A stretch of 64,000 nt of DNA from Caballeronia choica (GCF_001544535.1 NZ_FCON02000011.1:1-64000), one strand, 5' to 3'; positions 1 through 9,502 are shown, counted from the first letter of the stretch. Translations and numbers: made by a program. The notes: generated by a model not told the origin, from the sequence alone.

Positions 1-147
1 TTTCTTTGCAGCAGCAAAGAAAGTGAGTCCCGCCCCGGACAGGGGCAGAGCAAATAAACCAAAAACAAAACAAGTTCCATGGAAGCCTGAGCGCATCAAA
101 CGGTGTAACCCAAACCCCAACCCCAACCCCGACCCCGAGCGCCAGCG
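1..147. repeat. Partial copy of interspersed palindromic repeat
   Basis: This matches the right arm of the long palindrome at 7978-8726, including the CTTTCTTTGC-type inner palindrome, the segment with CCGGACAGGGGCAG, and the outer end GCGCCAGCG. It runs straight up to the stop codon of the leftward MscS gene, exactly as the other copy abuts the stop of the phosphoribosyltransferase gene. The element continues leftward beyond the window. Short reading frames inside it should not be called as genes. Confidence 0.85.
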
Positions 148-149
148 GA

Positions 150-959
150 TCACATCGAGCGCCTGACGAACGGCGTCTCCGGGGTCGGATAACCCGCGTG
201 CGTAAACGTCTCCACGATCGCGCGATTCGTGTCGAAATACACCTGCCAATAGTCATTCGTACTGGTGTACGGACGCACGGCAAGCAGCGGCCCTTCAGGC
301 GTGAACGACAGTATCTCGACGTCCGGCGGCGGCGTCTCGGCGACATTCGGAATCTGCGCGAGCGCAGCCTTGAGCCGCGAGATCGCATCGAGCGGATTGA
401 CGCCGTTCGCGATCTTCGCCGTCAGTTCGACGCGCCGGTACGGCAGCAGGCTGTAGTTCGAAATCGTGTCGGAGAAAATCTTGTTGTTGCCGACGATGGT
501 CGCCACGTTGTCCGGCGTCGTGATCATCGTGCCGAACAGGCCGAGTTCAACGACCGTGCCGGTCACGCCACCCGCCGTGACGAAATCGCCGACCTTGAAC
601 GGCCGCAGCACCTGCATGAAGATGCCCGCCGCGAAGTGCGCAAGCAGGCCGCCCCACGCCGCGCCGATGGCAAGGCCGAGACCCGCGAGCAGCGCGGCGA
701 ACGACGTGGTCTGAACGCCAAAGATCTGCAGGATCGCAAGTATGAGGAACAGGTTCAGCAGCGCGCCGAGGATCGACCCGAGATAATGCGCGAGCGTCGG
801 ATCGACGCGGCCGCCTCTCGACAGGATCTTGCGCATCGCGCCGGTCACGACGCCAATCAACCAGCGCCCGATTATCCACAGCGCGATCGCCGCGACGATG
901 TTGATCGCGATGTCGACGCCCCGCGTCATGATGAAAACGCGCACGGTTTCCAGATTCAT
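150..959 (-). CDS. Small-conductance mechanosensitive channel (MscS family)
   Basis: Predicted 269-residue inner-membrane channel that opens under membrane tension and releases solutes during osmotic downshock. The N-terminal third has three hydrophobic helices. The third is Gly/Ala-rich (around GLGLAIGAAWGG), as in the MscS pore helix. It is followed by the beta domain with FKVGDFVTAGGVTGTVVELG and a short alpha/beta C-terminus, a core MscS layout without extra domains. I chose the start at MNLETVRVF because the upstream 27 codons are polar and unlike the family; a weak GCGAG lies before it. The gene stands alone, and its stop touches a repeat element. Confidence 0.88.
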   Translation of the reverse strand: MNLETVRVFIMTRGVDIAINIVAAIALWIIGRWLIGVVTGAMRKILSRGGRVDPTLAHYLGSILGALLNLFLILAILQIFGVQTTSFAALLAGLGLAIGAAWGGLLAHFAAGIFMQVLRPFKVGDFVTAGGVTGTVVELGLFGTMITTPDNVATIVGNNKIFSDTISNYSLLPYRRVELTAKIANGVNPLDAISRLKAALAQIPNVAETPPPDVEILSFTPEGPLLAVRPYTSTNDYWQVYFDTNRAIVETFTHAGYPTPETPFVRRSM

Positions 960-1059
960 ATTTTTCTCGCTTGAACGCGCTGATCGGAAGGACTTGCCGG
1001 ATGCCTCGTGAGTTATAGGCGAGAGGCCGCGTGACTGCAAGAAACGTGAACGGTTGCCT

Positions 1060-1590
1060 TCAGGTCCAGTCGTTGGACGAATCGTCGAGGTCGGGCAGCG
1101 TGAGTCCGGTCGATGGCAGCGGCAACGCGGTCTTGTAGCGCACCTGCTTCAGCGCGAAGCTGGAGCGGATATTCGATACGCCCGGAATCTTCGTCAGCCG
1201 ATCGAGAATGAAGCGTTCGAGTGCCATCACATCGGGCACGACGACGCGCAGCAGATAGTCCGCGTCACCCGTCATCAGGTAGCACTCCATCACCTCGGGC
1301 CGCATGCTGATCGCTTCTTCGAAGCGGCGCAGCGCGTCCTCGACCTGCTTTTCGAGGCTGACCTGAATGAACACGTTGATGCGCAAGCCGAGCACTTCCG
1401 GATTGAGCAGCGTGACATGCTGCTTGAAAAGCCCGGCCTTTTCGAGCGCGCGCACGCGGTTGAAGCATGGTGTCGCCGAGAGATTCACCGCGCGTGCCAG
1501 TTCGGCGTTGGTGATGCGGGCGTTCTGCTGAAGCTGGTTGAGGATACCGATGTCGATCCGGTCGAGGCGCTGCCTGGTCGATGACGTCAT
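1060..1590 (-). CDS. mdeR: Lrp/AsnC-family transcriptional regulator, MdeR-like
   Basis: A 176-residue Lrp-type regulator. An N-terminal winged helix-turn-helix (residues about 8-60, with [20 protein letters not shown] and [17 protein letters not shown]) is followed by the RAM ligand-binding/oligomerisation domain. It diverges from the E1 gene at 1732, the arrangement known for mdeR next to mdeB in Pseudomonas putida, where the Lrp homologue controls methionine catabolism genes. The target assignment is therefore inference from synteny. The start at [10 protein letters not shown] was preferred over longer versions because it gives normal family length. TATTCC (1599-1604) and GGAATA (1623-1628) form a candidate dyad in the shared promoter. 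Confidence 0.85.
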   Translation of the reverse strand: MTSSTRQRLDRIDIGILNQLQQNARITNAELARAVNLSATPCFNRVRALEKAGLFKQHVTLLNPEVLGLRINVFIQVSLEKQVEDALRRFEEAISMRPEVMECYLMTGDADYLLRVVVPDVMALERFILDRLTKIPGVSNIRSSFALKQVRYKTALPLPSTGLTLPDLDDSSNDWT

Positions 1591-1731
1591 AGTCGAAATA
1601 TTCCATGGATGGTCCGCTATCAGGAATAAATACACTATCCGCCACGCCATATCCAGGCAAATGAGACGCATATTCTGCGCGGCGATGGCTATGCTGTGTC
1701 GATCGCCTTGAACCTCCTGCGGAGTCGCACC

Positions 1732-4443
1732 ATGACGGATTTAGCCAGCGGAACCACTCAGATCGTATCGATAGCCAAGGGTCGCGAAGACAGCGATCCG
1801 CAGGAAACGGCCGAATGGCTCGACGCGCTCGATGCGGTGGTGACGCATGTCGGCAAGGAGCGCGCGCAGTATCTGTTCGACCGGCTTTCGGACCATGCGC
1901 TGTCGGTCGGCGTGGAATCGGCGCGTGCGCGCATCACGCCTTACCGGAACACGATCGGCGTCGCGCAGCAGCCGCCGTATCCCGGCAATCTCGACATCGA
2001 AGAGAGGCTCGCCGCCGTGCTGCGCTGGAACGCGCTCGCGATGGTCGTGCGCGCGAACCGCGCGTATGGCGAACTCGGCGGGCATATTGCGAGCTATGCG
2101 TCGGCGGCCGATCTGTTCGAAGTCGGCTTCAACCATTTCTTCCGTGCAACCGGGGCCGACGGGCACGGCGGCGACCTCGTGTATTTCCAGCCGCACTCGT
2201 CGCCTGGTGTCTATGCGCGCGCTTATCTGGAAGGCTTTCTCGACGAGGCGCATCTGCGCCACTATCGTCGTGAGATTGCGGGGCCGGGGCTGTGTTCGTA
2301 TCCGCATCCGTGGCTGATGCCGGACTTCTGGCAGTTTCCGACCGGCTCGATGGGCATCGGTCCGATCAACTCGATTTATCAGGCGCGCTTCATGCGCTAT
2401 CTGCAGAATCGCGGGCTGCAAAAGACCGATGGACGCAAGGTCTGGGGCTTCTTCGGCGACGGCGAGATGGACGAGCCGGAATCGATCGGCGCGTTGTCGC
2501 TGGCAGCGCGCGAGCAACTCGACAACCTCGTGTTCGTCATCAATTGCAACCTGCAGCGGCTCGATGGCCCGGTGCGCAGCAACGGGCGCATCGTCGATGA
2601 ACTGGAGGCGCAGTTCACCGGCGCCGGCTGGAACGTAATCAAGGTGCTGTGGGGCTCGGACTGGGACGCGCTGTTCGCGAGCGACCGCACGGGCGCGTTG
2701 CTGCGCGCGTTCGCGCACACGGTCGACGGCCAGTTCCAGACCTTCTCGGCCAACGACGGCCGGTACAACCGCGAGCGTTTCTTCGGCCAGAATCCCGAGC
2801 TTGCCGCGCTTGCCTCGCATCTCTCCGATGAGGACATCGACCGCTTGCGGCGCGGCGGACACGACGTGAGGAAACTGCACGCGGCGTACGCGGCGGCGCT
2901 TGCCCACAAGGGTCAGCCGACCGTGATCCTCGCGAAGACGATGAAGGGCTTCGGCATGGGCACGGGCGGGCAGGGCAGGATGACCACGCACCAGCAAAAG
3001 AAGCTCGATTTCGACGACCTGAAAACGTTCCGCGACCGCTTCCGCCTGCCGCTGTCGGACGCCGATGTCGAGCAGCTCAAGTTCTACAAGCCCGCCGACG
3101 ACAGCCCCGAAATGCAGTACCTTCACGCCCGCCGCGCCGCGCTCGGCGGGTATCTGCCGCGTCGTCGCCGCGTCGCGTCACAAGGGCTCGCCGTGCCGCC
3201 GATGCAGGGCTGGGCGCAGTTCGCCATCGAATCGAACGGCAAGGAGATGTCGTCGACGATGGCGATCGTGCGCATGCTCGGCAGCCTCATGAAGGACGCG
3301 CAACTCGGGCCGCGCATCGTGCCGGTCGTCGCGGACGAGGCGCGCACCTTCGGCATGGCGAACCTGTTCCGGCAGGTCGGCATCTATTCGCCGCTCGGGC
3401 AGTTGTACGAGCCGGAGGACATGGGCTCGATGCTTTGCTACCGCGAGGACACGCGCGGACAGATCCTCGAAGAAGGCATCTCGGAGGCAGGCGCCGTCTC
3501 CTCGTGGATCGCGGCCGCGACGTCCTACAGCGTGCACGACCTGCCGATGCTGCCGTTCTACATCTACTACTCGATGTTCGGTTTCCAGCGCATCGGCGAC
3601 ATCATCTGGGCCGCCGCCGACCAGCGTGCGCGCGGCTTCCTGATCGGCGCGACGGCGGGCAAGACGACGCTCGGCGGCGAGGGCCTGCAGCATCAGGACG
3701 GCAGCAGCCATCTCGTGGCATCGACGATTCCGAACTGCCGCGCCTACGATCCCGCGTTTGCGTATGAAGTCGCGGCGATCGTCGATGAAGGCATGCGGGA
3801 GATGGTCGAGCGTCAGCGCGACGTGTTCTATTACCTGACCGTGATGAACGAGAACTACGCGCATCCGTCGGCGCCGGGCGGCAATCTCGACGATGCATCG
3901 GTGCGTGCGGGCATTCTCAAGGGCATGTATCGGCTTTCATCTGATCGTGCCGATAGTGCGCAGGTCCAGTTGCTCGGCGCGGGCGCGATCCTCGGTGAAG
4001 TGATCGCGGCGCAAAAGCTGCTCGCGGAAGACTGGAACATCGACGCCGCCGTGTGGAGCGTGACGAGTTTCACCGAGTTGCATCGCGATGGCGCGGCGTC
4101 GGAGCGCATGGCGCGCCTCGCCGGCGATGCGGACGAGCCGTTCGTCAGGTCGGCACTTGCATCGACGCAAGGCCCCGTGATCGCCACGACCGACTACGTG
4201 CGCGCCGTGCCCGAGTTGATCCGCGCCTACGTGCCGCGCCGCTACGTGACGCTCGGCACCGACGGGTTCGGACGCAGTGACACGCGCCAGTCGCTGCGCG
4301 AGTTCTTCGAGGTCGATCGTGCGTCGATCGTGATCGCCGCTTTGAAGGCGCTCGCGGATGAGGGTGTGGTCGACGTTGCCGTTGTGAAGAGTGCGCGCGA
4401 GCGCTATGGCAAGGTGTTGGTGGATGCGCCGTGGGCGCGTTAG
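1732..4443 (+). CDS. mdeB: Homodimeric pyruvate/2-oxobutyrate dehydrogenase E1
   Basis: A 903-residue thiamine-diphosphate E1 of the AceE (homodimeric) type, catalysing oxidative decarboxylation of pyruvate or 2-oxobutyrate. The TPP motif [10 protein letters not shown]...INCNLQ lies near residue 240-275, and the length matches AceE (about 890). The usual partners aceF and lpd are absent, and the neighbour is a divergent Lrp regulator. This fits MdeB, the 2-ketobutyrate dehydrogenase E1 of methionine catabolism, better than the housekeeping aceE. No methionine gamma-lyase (mdeA) is nearby. The start follows a GGAG at 1721-1724. An upstream in-frame GTG at 1696 is less likely. Substrate preference cannot be read from the sequence. 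Confidence 0.85.
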   Translation: MTDLASGTTQIVSIAKGREDSDPQETAEWLDALDAVVTHVGKERAQYLFDRLSDHALSVGVESARARITPYRNTIGVAQQPPYPGNLDIEERLAAVLRWNALAMVVRANRAYGELGGHIASYASAADLFEVGFNHFFRATGADGHGGDLVYFQPHSSPGVYARAYLEGFLDEAHLRHYRREIAGPGLCSYPHPWLMPDFWQFPTGSMGIGPINSIYQARFMRYLQNRGLQKTDGRKVWGFFGDGEMDEPESIGALSLAAREQLDNLVFVINCNLQRLDGPVRSNGRIVDELEAQFTGAGWNVIKVLWGSDWDALFASDRTGALLRAFAHTVDGQFQTFSANDGRYNRERFFGQNPELAALASHLSDEDIDRLRRGGHDVRKLHAAYAAALAHKGQPTVILAKTMKGFGMGTGGQGRMTTHQQKKLDFDDLKTFRDRFRLPLSDADVEQLKFYKPADDSPEMQYLHARRAALGGYLPRRRRVASQGLAVPPMQGWAQFAIESNGKEMSSTMAIVRMLGSLMKDAQLGPRIVPVVADEARTFGMANLFRQVGIYSPLGQLYEPEDMGSMLCYREDTRGQILEEGISEAGAVSSWIAAATSYSVHDLPMLPFYIYYSMFGFQRIGDIIWAAADQRARGFLIGATAGKTTLGGEGLQHQDGSSHLVASTIPNCRAYDPAFAYEVAAIVDEGMREMVERQRDVFYYLTVMNENYAHPSAPGGNLDDASVRAGILKGMYRLSSDRADSAQVQLLGAGAILGEVIAAQKLLAEDWNIDAAVWSVTSFTELHRDGAASERMARLAGDADEPFVRSALASTQGPVIATTDYVRAVPELIRAYVPRRYVTLGTDGFGRSDTRQSLREFFEVDRASIVIAALKALADEGVVDVAVVKSARERYGKVLVDAPWAR

Positions 4444-4453
4444 GCTGTCTTTG

Positions 4454-4485
4454 CATCGTTTGATCCTGGCGCATCAAACGGTGCT
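4454..4485. repeat. Hairpin with fragment of the interspersed repeat end
   Basis: CGTTTGAT (4457-4464) and ATCAAACG (4473-4480) form an 8-bp inverted repeat between two convergent genes. The right side, GCGCATCAAACGGTG (4469-4483), is identical to the sequence near the outer end of the long palindromic repeats at 1-147 and 7978-8726. It may be a remnant of that element now acting as a shared transcription stop, although no long T-run follows. Confidence 0.5.
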
Positions 4486-4496
4486 AACAACAACCC

Positions 4497-4835
4497 CTAA
4501 TGATCCGGCGCACCCGCAAGAATCCACGTGATCACGGTTTTCAGATCGTCATCGCTGATCCCGGGATTCGGCGGCATCGCGACTTGCCCCCAGACGCCGG
4601 TGCCGCCATTGCGTACCTTGGCGAACAATTTATCCGGCGCGCCAGCATCGCCCTTGTACTTCTTCGCGACGTCCCGATACGACGGCCCCACGACAGGCGA
4701 AGCCACCGCGTGGCACGCGAGGCAGTTGTTCTTCTGCAGAATGTCCTTGATGGCCGCGGCATCGGCGGCGAACGCGGCTGCGGGTGCGGTGCTTGCGAAG
4801 AGCAGCGCGGCGCAAATCAGCGAACGTGTCGACAT
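4497..4835 (-). CDS. Small class I cytochrome c (c552/c551-like)
   Basis: A 112-residue periplasmic mono-haem cytochrome. A Sec signal peptide ends near AAAFA-ADAA, the haem attachment site is CLACH, and the distal Met ligand is in QVAMPPNP. It starts four bases after the stop of the ribbon-helix-helix gene and is the last gene of the leftward dehydrogenase operon. The likely role is electron acceptor for the GMC dehydrogenase. The better known Burkholderia FAD-glucose dehydrogenase uses a large tri-haem subunit instead, so this smaller partner is a difference worth noting. Confidence 0.85.
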   Translation of the reverse strand: MSTRSLICAALLFASTAPAAAFAADAAAIKDILQKNNCLACHAVASPVVGPSYRDVAKKYKGDAGAPDKLFAKVRNGGTGVWGQVAMPPNPGISDDDLKTVITWILAGAPDH

Positions 4836-4839
4836 CGGT

Positions 4840-5172
4840 TCATCTCACGACCTTGTCGGCCGGCGCGGCGCTCGCGGGAATCGCGCGGCTACGAAATCCA
4901 AGCGACGCGTTGGCTTTTAAACCCTGGTAACGCAGGCACGTCACGCGCAGGAACGACGCGAAGTTCGTCGTCTCGCCGAGATGTTGCGTGATCTCTTCGT
5001 GAAGCTTGGCGATCAGTTGGTTGGTGGTCATGTCGTTGTCGGCGGCGAGTTCGGACAGTGTCTGCCAGAAGAGGTTTTCGAGCCGGATCGTGGTCGTCAC
5101 GCCGCTGATGCGCATCGAGCGGCTGCGACACTCGTAAAGTATCGGATCGGTTTGCGCATAGATCTTGCACAT
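4840..5172 (-). CDS. Ribbon-helix-helix domain protein (RHH_4 type)
   Basis: A 110-residue protein whose N-terminal two thirds match the RHH_4 type of arc-like ribbon-helix-helix proteins: an opening MCKIYAQTDP, then RISGVTTTIRLENLFWQTLSELA and a helix with TTNQLIAKLHEEI. Proteins of this type often sit beside exported dehydrogenases and are assumed to bind DNA, though a regulatory role here is inference. The start was chosen at MCKIY because a GAGGAG lies just upstream. The gene is tightly packed between the GMC subunit and the cytochrome. Confidence 0.72.
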   Translation of the reverse strand: MCKIYAQTDPILYECRSRSMRISGVTTTIRLENLFWQTLSELAADNDMTTNQLIAKLHEEITQHLGETTNFASFLRVTCLRYQGLKANASLGFRSRAIPASAAPADKVVR

Positions 5173-5230
5173 TGGATGACTCCTCGTGATGAGCGTCGGA
5201 CCGGCACGCATGGCCGGCCCGACGCTGCGT

Positions 5231-6799
5231 TCAGATGTTGCGGCGGCGCATCTGGTCGGCGATGTAGTCGGACTGCCGGATCGCGAGCGTCACGATCGTG
5301 AGCGTCGGGTTCTCGGCGGCGCCCGTCGTGAACTGGCTGCCATCCGAGATGAACAGGTTCTTCACGTCGAACGTCTGCCCGTACTTGTTGCAGACGCCGT
5401 CGCGCGCGTTCGCGGCCATCCGGCACGTGCCGAGGTTGTGCGTCGACGGATATGGCGGCGTGCGCAGCGTCTTTGTCGCGCCAGCCGCCATATAGACCGC
5501 TTCGCCCTGCTGGTACGCGTGATTGCGCATGGCGATGTCGTTCGGGTGATCGTCGTAGTTGACGTTCGCCACCGGCAGGCCGAGCTTGTCCTTCACGTCG
5601 TGATTGAGCGTGACGCGGTTCGACTCGCGCGGCATGTCCTCGCCGACAATCCACATGCCCGCGAGATTCGCGTAGTTGTCGAGGTAGTAGGTGAAGTCCG
5701 GACCCCACGCCCCGGGGTTCAGGAACGCAGCAGCGAACGGCAGGCCGAGCGAGATCGTCTCCATTTCATAGCCGCCGGCGAAGCCGCGCTTCGGATTGAA
5801 TTCCGCCTCGTCCGTGATGATGCCTGCCATCACCGTGCCGCGATAGAAATGCACCGGGTCCTTGAACACGCCGTAAACCGAACCGGTCGTATGCCGCATG
5901 TAGTTGCGGCCGACCTGTCCCGAACTGTTGGCAAGCCCGTTCGGATGTTTCGGCGACTCCGACAGCAGCAACAGCCGCGGCGTCTCGATCGAATTGCCCG
6001 CGACGCACACGACCCGCGCGCGCTGGCGCTGCTGCTTGCCGTCGGCGTCCGTATAGACGACGCTGCTCGCCTTGCCCGCCGCATTGGTCTCGATGCGCAT
6101 CACGTGCGATTCGGGGCGCAGGTCGAGCTTGCCGGTGGACTCGGCGGCGGGAATCTCGGTGTAGAGCGTCGACCATTTCGCGCCCGACTTGCAGCCCTGG
6201 AAGCAAAAGCCCAGTTGCATGCAGCGCCCACGGCCCGCGCGCGGCTGGCTGTTGATCCCCATGTGCCCGGTGTTGCAGTTCTTGTAGCCGACTTTCATCG
6301 CGCCGTCGTACAGGACCTTGAAGTTGTTGTTGCCCGGCAAACCCGGAACGCCGTTGGTGCGCGTCACGCCGATCTTGTCCTCGGCGCGCGCGTAGTACGG
6401 TTCGAGATCGGCTAGCGTGAGCGGCCAGTCCTTGAGATTCGCGCCGTCGATGGCGCCGTACGTGGTGCGCGCCTTGAACTCGTGTTCGTGAATCCGCAGC
6501 GATGCGCCCGCCCAGTGCGTCGTCGTGCCGCCGACGGTCTTGCAGATCCACGCGGGCAACTCGGGGAAGTCCTTCGCGACGCGCCACGTGCCCGACGTCG
6601 TGCGCTTGTCGGTCCAGGCAAGCTGTCCGAACGATTTCCATTCATCGTTGATGAAGGTCGCGGACGACTGGCGCTTGCCGGCCTCCAGCACCACGACCTT
6701 CACGCCTTTCTGACACAGTTCGTTCGCAAGCGTGCCGCCGCCCGCGCCCGAGCCGACGATCACGACGACGGAGTCGTCGTCATAGTCGAACTTGGCCAT
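5231..6799 (-). CDS. GMC-family FAD-dependent dehydrogenase, catalytic subunit
   Basis: A 522-residue GMC oxidoreductase that should oxidise an alcohol or sugar, passing electrons to a cytochrome. It has the N-terminal FAD-binding motif VGSGAGGGTLANEL and the second GMC motif near GGTTTHWAG. Near the C-terminus lie the catalytic His (STHNLGTCRM) and Asn (AENPTLT). Cysteines in CMQLGFCFQGC align in spacing (C-x5-C-x3-C) with the [3Fe-4S] ligands of the Burkholderia FAD-glucose dehydrogenase alpha subunit, suggesting an iron-sulfur cluster. It has no signal peptide and is probably exported with the Tat-bearing partner encoded upstream. A strong GAGGAGG precedes the start. Substrate unknown (gluconate, glucose, sorbitol or fructose types are all possible). 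Confidence 0.87.
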   Translation of the reverse strand: MAKFDYDDDSVVVIVGSGAGGGTLANELCQKGVKVVVLEAGKRQSSATFINDEWKSFGQLAWTDKRTTSGTWRVAKDFPELPAWICKTVGGTTTHWAGASLRIHEHEFKARTTYGAIDGANLKDWPLTLADLEPYYARAEDKIGVTRTNGVPGLPGNNNFKVLYDGAMKVGYKNCNTGHMGINSQPRAGRGRCMQLGFCFQGCKSGAKWSTLYTEIPAAESTGKLDLRPESHVMRIETNAAGKASSVVYTDADGKQQRQRARVVCVAGNSIETPRLLLLSESPKHPNGLANSSGQVGRNYMRHTTGSVYGVFKDPVHFYRGTVMAGIITDEAEFNPKRGFAGGYEMETISLGLPFAAAFLNPGAWGPDFTYYLDNYANLAGMWIVGEDMPRESNRVTLNHDVKDKLGLPVANVNYDDHPNDIAMRNHAYQQGEAVYMAAGATKTLRTPPYPSTHNLGTCRMAANARDGVCNKYGQTFDVKNLFISDGSQFTTGAAENPTLTIVTLAIRQSDYIADQMRRRNI

Positions 6800-6834
6800 C
6801 TCTGCCTCCTCGGCTTATGTTGAGAGCAATCGCG

Positions 6835-7446
6835 TCAGGCGGCGACCGGCGGACTCGCGTCGGCGGGCGGATTCGGCAACCAGGTCAGGTCGTCGAAGCC
6901 GCGAAAGATGTAGCCGCCCTTGCTGAACGCCTCGCCCTGATAGCCGAAGTGCGCGTATGCCATGTCGTTGTCATAGAGCGACGTGATGCATTGACCGCGC
7001 ACGAGCTGGACGAACGGATCGGTCTGGTTTGCCGTGACGATCGCCGTGCGCTGCTCGGCGCTGACGCTTGCGAACTTGCCGCCCGCTGCGTGGTCGAGCT
7101 TCGCGACGCCGGCGCTGATGAGGGCGGCGGTTTGCGGATCGGCTGCTTTCCCGTCGAGGTCTTTCGGCACGAGCGCATAGACCGCGTCGGGAAGGGTGGC
7201 GTGAGGGTAGAGCGTTCGCGAGAGCGCCATGAGCGCGTCGGCCTGAGCCTGATCGATATGGCTTAGTTCGACGGCCCACGCGTGGCTCGGCGCGAGTAGG
7301 GCAATCGGGGTGCCGGCTACCAGCAGGCCGGACAACACGGCGGAGCCTTGCAGAAAGCGCCTGCGCGCGATGCGGGGGGCGGATATATCGACAGCCGGCG
7401 TGTCTGCCAGATCCGCGATGACAGGGATGGGGAATGCCTTGGTCAT
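6835..7446 (-). CDS. Tat-exported small subunit, gluconate 2-dehydrogenase subunit 3 family
   Basis: A 203-residue protein with a twin-arginine leader (ARRRFLQGSAVLSGLLVAG) followed by a domain of the gluconate 2-dehydrogenase subunit 3 family. In related three-subunit sugar dehydrogenases the small gamma subunit folds with the catalytic GMC subunit and carries it across the inner membrane through Tat. The gene lies 35 bases upstream of the catalytic subunit, as expected. The start at MTKAFPIP has a good AAGGAGA ribosome site; the longer frame overlaps the upstream VOC gene. Confidence 0.83.
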   Translation of the reverse strand: MTKAFPIPVIADLADTPAVDISAPRIARRRFLQGSAVLSGLLVAGTPIALLAPSHAWAVELSHIDQAQADALMALSRTLYPHATLPDAVYALVPKDLDGKAADPQTAALISAGVAKLDHAAGGKFASVSAEQRTAIVTANQTDPFVQLVRGQCITSLYDNDMAYAHFGYQGEAFSKGGYIFRGFDDLTWLPNPPADASPPVAA

Positions 7447-7492
7447 GATGTCTCCTTCTATTTTATGTATTGGGGGTGCTTCGATTGCTACT

Positions 7493-7888
7493 TCATACGT
7501 AATGTCCCTCCCGTGAAAGCACTTCGATCTTGTAGCCGTCGGGATCGGTGATGAAGAAGAAGCGGGCCGCGGGCTGGTCACCGATGCTTAGCGACTTCAG
7601 GTCGCCTGGTTGCAGGCCTAGTGCAAGCAGCTTGTCGCGAAAGGCCTCGATGCCGTCGACGGCGAACGCAACGTGACCGTAGCCGCTGCCATGCGTGTAT
7701 GGCGTGTCGGTGCCCTTGTTGAGCGTGAGTTCGATTTCGTGGCCGCTCTCAGGTTCGCGGAGATAGACGAGTGTGAAGTCGTTGAAGTCCAGACGATGCG
7801 ATTCGGTCATGCCGAAGGCGCTTTGATAAAACCCGATCGATCGATCGAGATCCGCGACGCGGATCATCAGGTGGATCAGTTTTGGCAT
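7493..7888 (-). CDS. gloA: VOC-family lyase, glyoxalase I-like
   Basis: A 131-residue single vicinal-oxygen-chelate protein resembling lactoylglutathione lyase, which converts the glutathione-methylglyoxal hemithioacetal to S-lactoylglutathione. Candidate metal ligands are His6, Glu in HEIELTLN, His in YGHVAF and Glu in YKIEVLSR, matching the four-ligand pattern of GloA. It is first in the leftward operon, 46 bases before the Tat subunit gene, so it may be co-transcribed with the dehydrogenase. A true GloA usually has a few more conserved glutathione contacts, so another VOC activity is possible. Confidence 0.75.
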   Translation of the reverse strand: MPKLIHLMIRVADLDRSIGFYQSAFGMTESHRLDFNDFTLVYLREPESGHEIELTLNKGTDTPYTHGSGYGHVAFAVDGIEAFRDKLLALGLQPGDLKSLSIGDQPAARFFFITDPDGYKIEVLSREGHYV

Positions 7889-7977
7889 GGGACACCTCGA
7901 GTCGTAGCGTCGGGTCAGTATGCGACGTTGGCGCGGATTCGGGTAACAATCGGCTACTACCTGGGAGGGGTGAGGGC

Positions 7978-8726
7978 GCTGGCGCTTGGGGTTGGGGTTC
8001 GGCTGTTTACACCCGTTTGATGCGCTCAGGCTTTTATGGAACTTGTATTGGTTTTGGTTTATTAGCTCTGCCCCTGTCCGGGGCGGGACTCACTTTCTTT
8101 GCTGCTGCAAAGAAAGTAAGCAAAGAAAGCAGCTTTCCAACGCCAATCCTTGCCATGCCCCGCTAGCCCGTTCCCTCGGAGTGGTCCAACCGGGGGAGTG
8201 TCGTTAGCGGGGTTTCGTCGTTGTTGGCATGTAGAAAAGGCGCGCACGTCGCACCGCTGCGCGGAGTGGAACAGCAGTCATTCATCCGTCTTGGCACTGC
8301 GTGCCCGACGCCAGGTCTGCTAGCGGTGGTGAGTTGAAGCGTCAGCAAGCACAAAGTAGCGAGGTAGCGATGGGTTTTAGTTTTACCTGACGGGTGAGCG
8401 CGTAGCGCGAGGCTGGATGTATGACTGCTGATCCACTTTGTATAGCGGTGCGACGTGCGCGCCTCTTCTACATGCCAACAACGGGGAAACCCCGCTAAGG
8501 ACACTCCCCCGGTTGGACCACTCCGAGGGAGCGGTCTGGAGGCGCATGGCAAGCATTGGCGTTGGAAAGCTGCTTTCTTTGCTTACTTTCTTTGCAGCAG
8601 CAAAGAAAGTGAGTCCCGCCCCGGACAGGGGCAGAGCAAATAAACCAAAAACAAAACAAGTTCCATAGAAGCCCAAGCGCATCAAACGGTGTAACCCCCA
8701 ACCCCCAAACACCCCCAAGCGCCAGC
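7978..8726. repeat. Long palindromic repeat element (about 280-bp arms)
   Basis: Left arm about 7979-8258 and right arm about 8441-8725 are inverted copies with few mismatches, around a roughly 180-bp unpaired centre. Each arm begins with GCTGGCGCTTGGGG at its outer end and contains an inner perfect palindrome (8093-8116 in the left arm). A copy of the right arm opens the window (1-147), and short end fragments occur at 4469-4483 and 43482-43496. No transposase reading frame is convincing inside. Overlapping short frames on both strands resemble spurious hypothetical proteins. Confidence 0.88.
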
Positions 8727-8728
8727 GA

Positions 8729-9403
8729 TCAACCCCTCCGCTTGCGCCGCCCCTCGGCATCCTCCTGCGCCAACTGTAACAACTCGGAAACCTCCTCGTC
8801 GCTCGTCTGCGAAAAGTCGATATAAAACTGCCCGACCCCGAAGAAATTACGCGGCCGCATGACGCAAACAAACTCATCCACGACGCGTTCGATCTGCGCG
8901 TCCGAATCCGCCGGCGCAACCGGCAGCGCCGCCACGATCCGCGCCGGCTTCCTCTCCCGCAATGCCATCGCCGCGGCTTTCATCGTGGCGCCGGTCGCCA
9001 TGCCGTCATCCACCAGGATTGCGATGCGCCCTTCAACATCAAGCGGCCCGCGCGCCCCACGGTAAGCCGATTCGCGCCGCGCGAGTTCGTTGCGTTCGCG
9101 CGCAATCACCGCGTCAAGCTCGGCGGGACTCACGCCCGTATAGCGAACGATGTCGTCGTCGAGAAAGAACGCGCCCCCCGATGCGATCGCGCCCATCGCG
9201 AGTTCCGGCTGGATCGGCACGCCGAGCTTGCGCACGACCAGCACGTCGAGGTCGGCGTCGAGCGCGCGCGCGACCTCGAATCCAACCGGCACGCCGCCGC
9301 GCGGCAGACCGAGCACGAGCACGTCGTCGCGGCCGGCGTAAGCGCCCAGTAATCCGGCGAGCGCGCGGCCCGCGTCGACGCGATTGTCAAAGACCGATTC
9401 CAT
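8729..9403 (-). CDS. Phosphoribosyltransferase domain protein
   Basis: A 224-residue type I PRTase-fold protein. The PRPP-binding signature ILVDDGMATGATM lies near residue 130, and the N-terminal LVLGLPRGGVPVGFEVA is typical of the stand-alone PRTases found with stress and PHB-related genes. The substrate base is not evident, and many proteins of this group have no proven transferase activity. Its stop codon abuts the end of the palindromic repeat. Confidence 0.8.
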   Translation of the reverse strand: MESVFDNRVDAGRALAGLLGAYAGRDDVLVLGLPRGGVPVGFEVARALDADLDVLVVRKLGVPIQPELAMGAIASGGAFFLDDDIVRYTGVSPAELDAVIARERNELARRESAYRGARGPLDVEGRIAILVDDGMATGATMKAAAMALRERKPARIVAALPVAPADSDAQIERVVDEFVCVMRPRNFFGVGQFYIDFSQTSDEEVSELLQLAQEDAEGRRKRRG

Positions 9404-9502
9404 GCTGCTGTTCCATCGATGTCATCGTCGGAGACGCTTTGCCGTCTTTCAAAAGGAACCTTAGTCCGCGCCGTGCCGAATTGAAAGCGCGGTTTGCCGT
9501 TG

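Noticed and set aside
1741-3126. Long reading frame on the minus strand inside the E1 gene
   Set aside because: It is the antisense shadow of a high-GC gene; its translation is Arg/Val/Ala-rich without a domain, while the plus strand has a complete, motif-bearing enzyme.
8163-8919. Several overlapping 60-180 residue frames within the long palindromic repeat
   Set aside because: They recur on both arms as inverted copies and have no domains; they arise from repeat sequence and should not be called genes.
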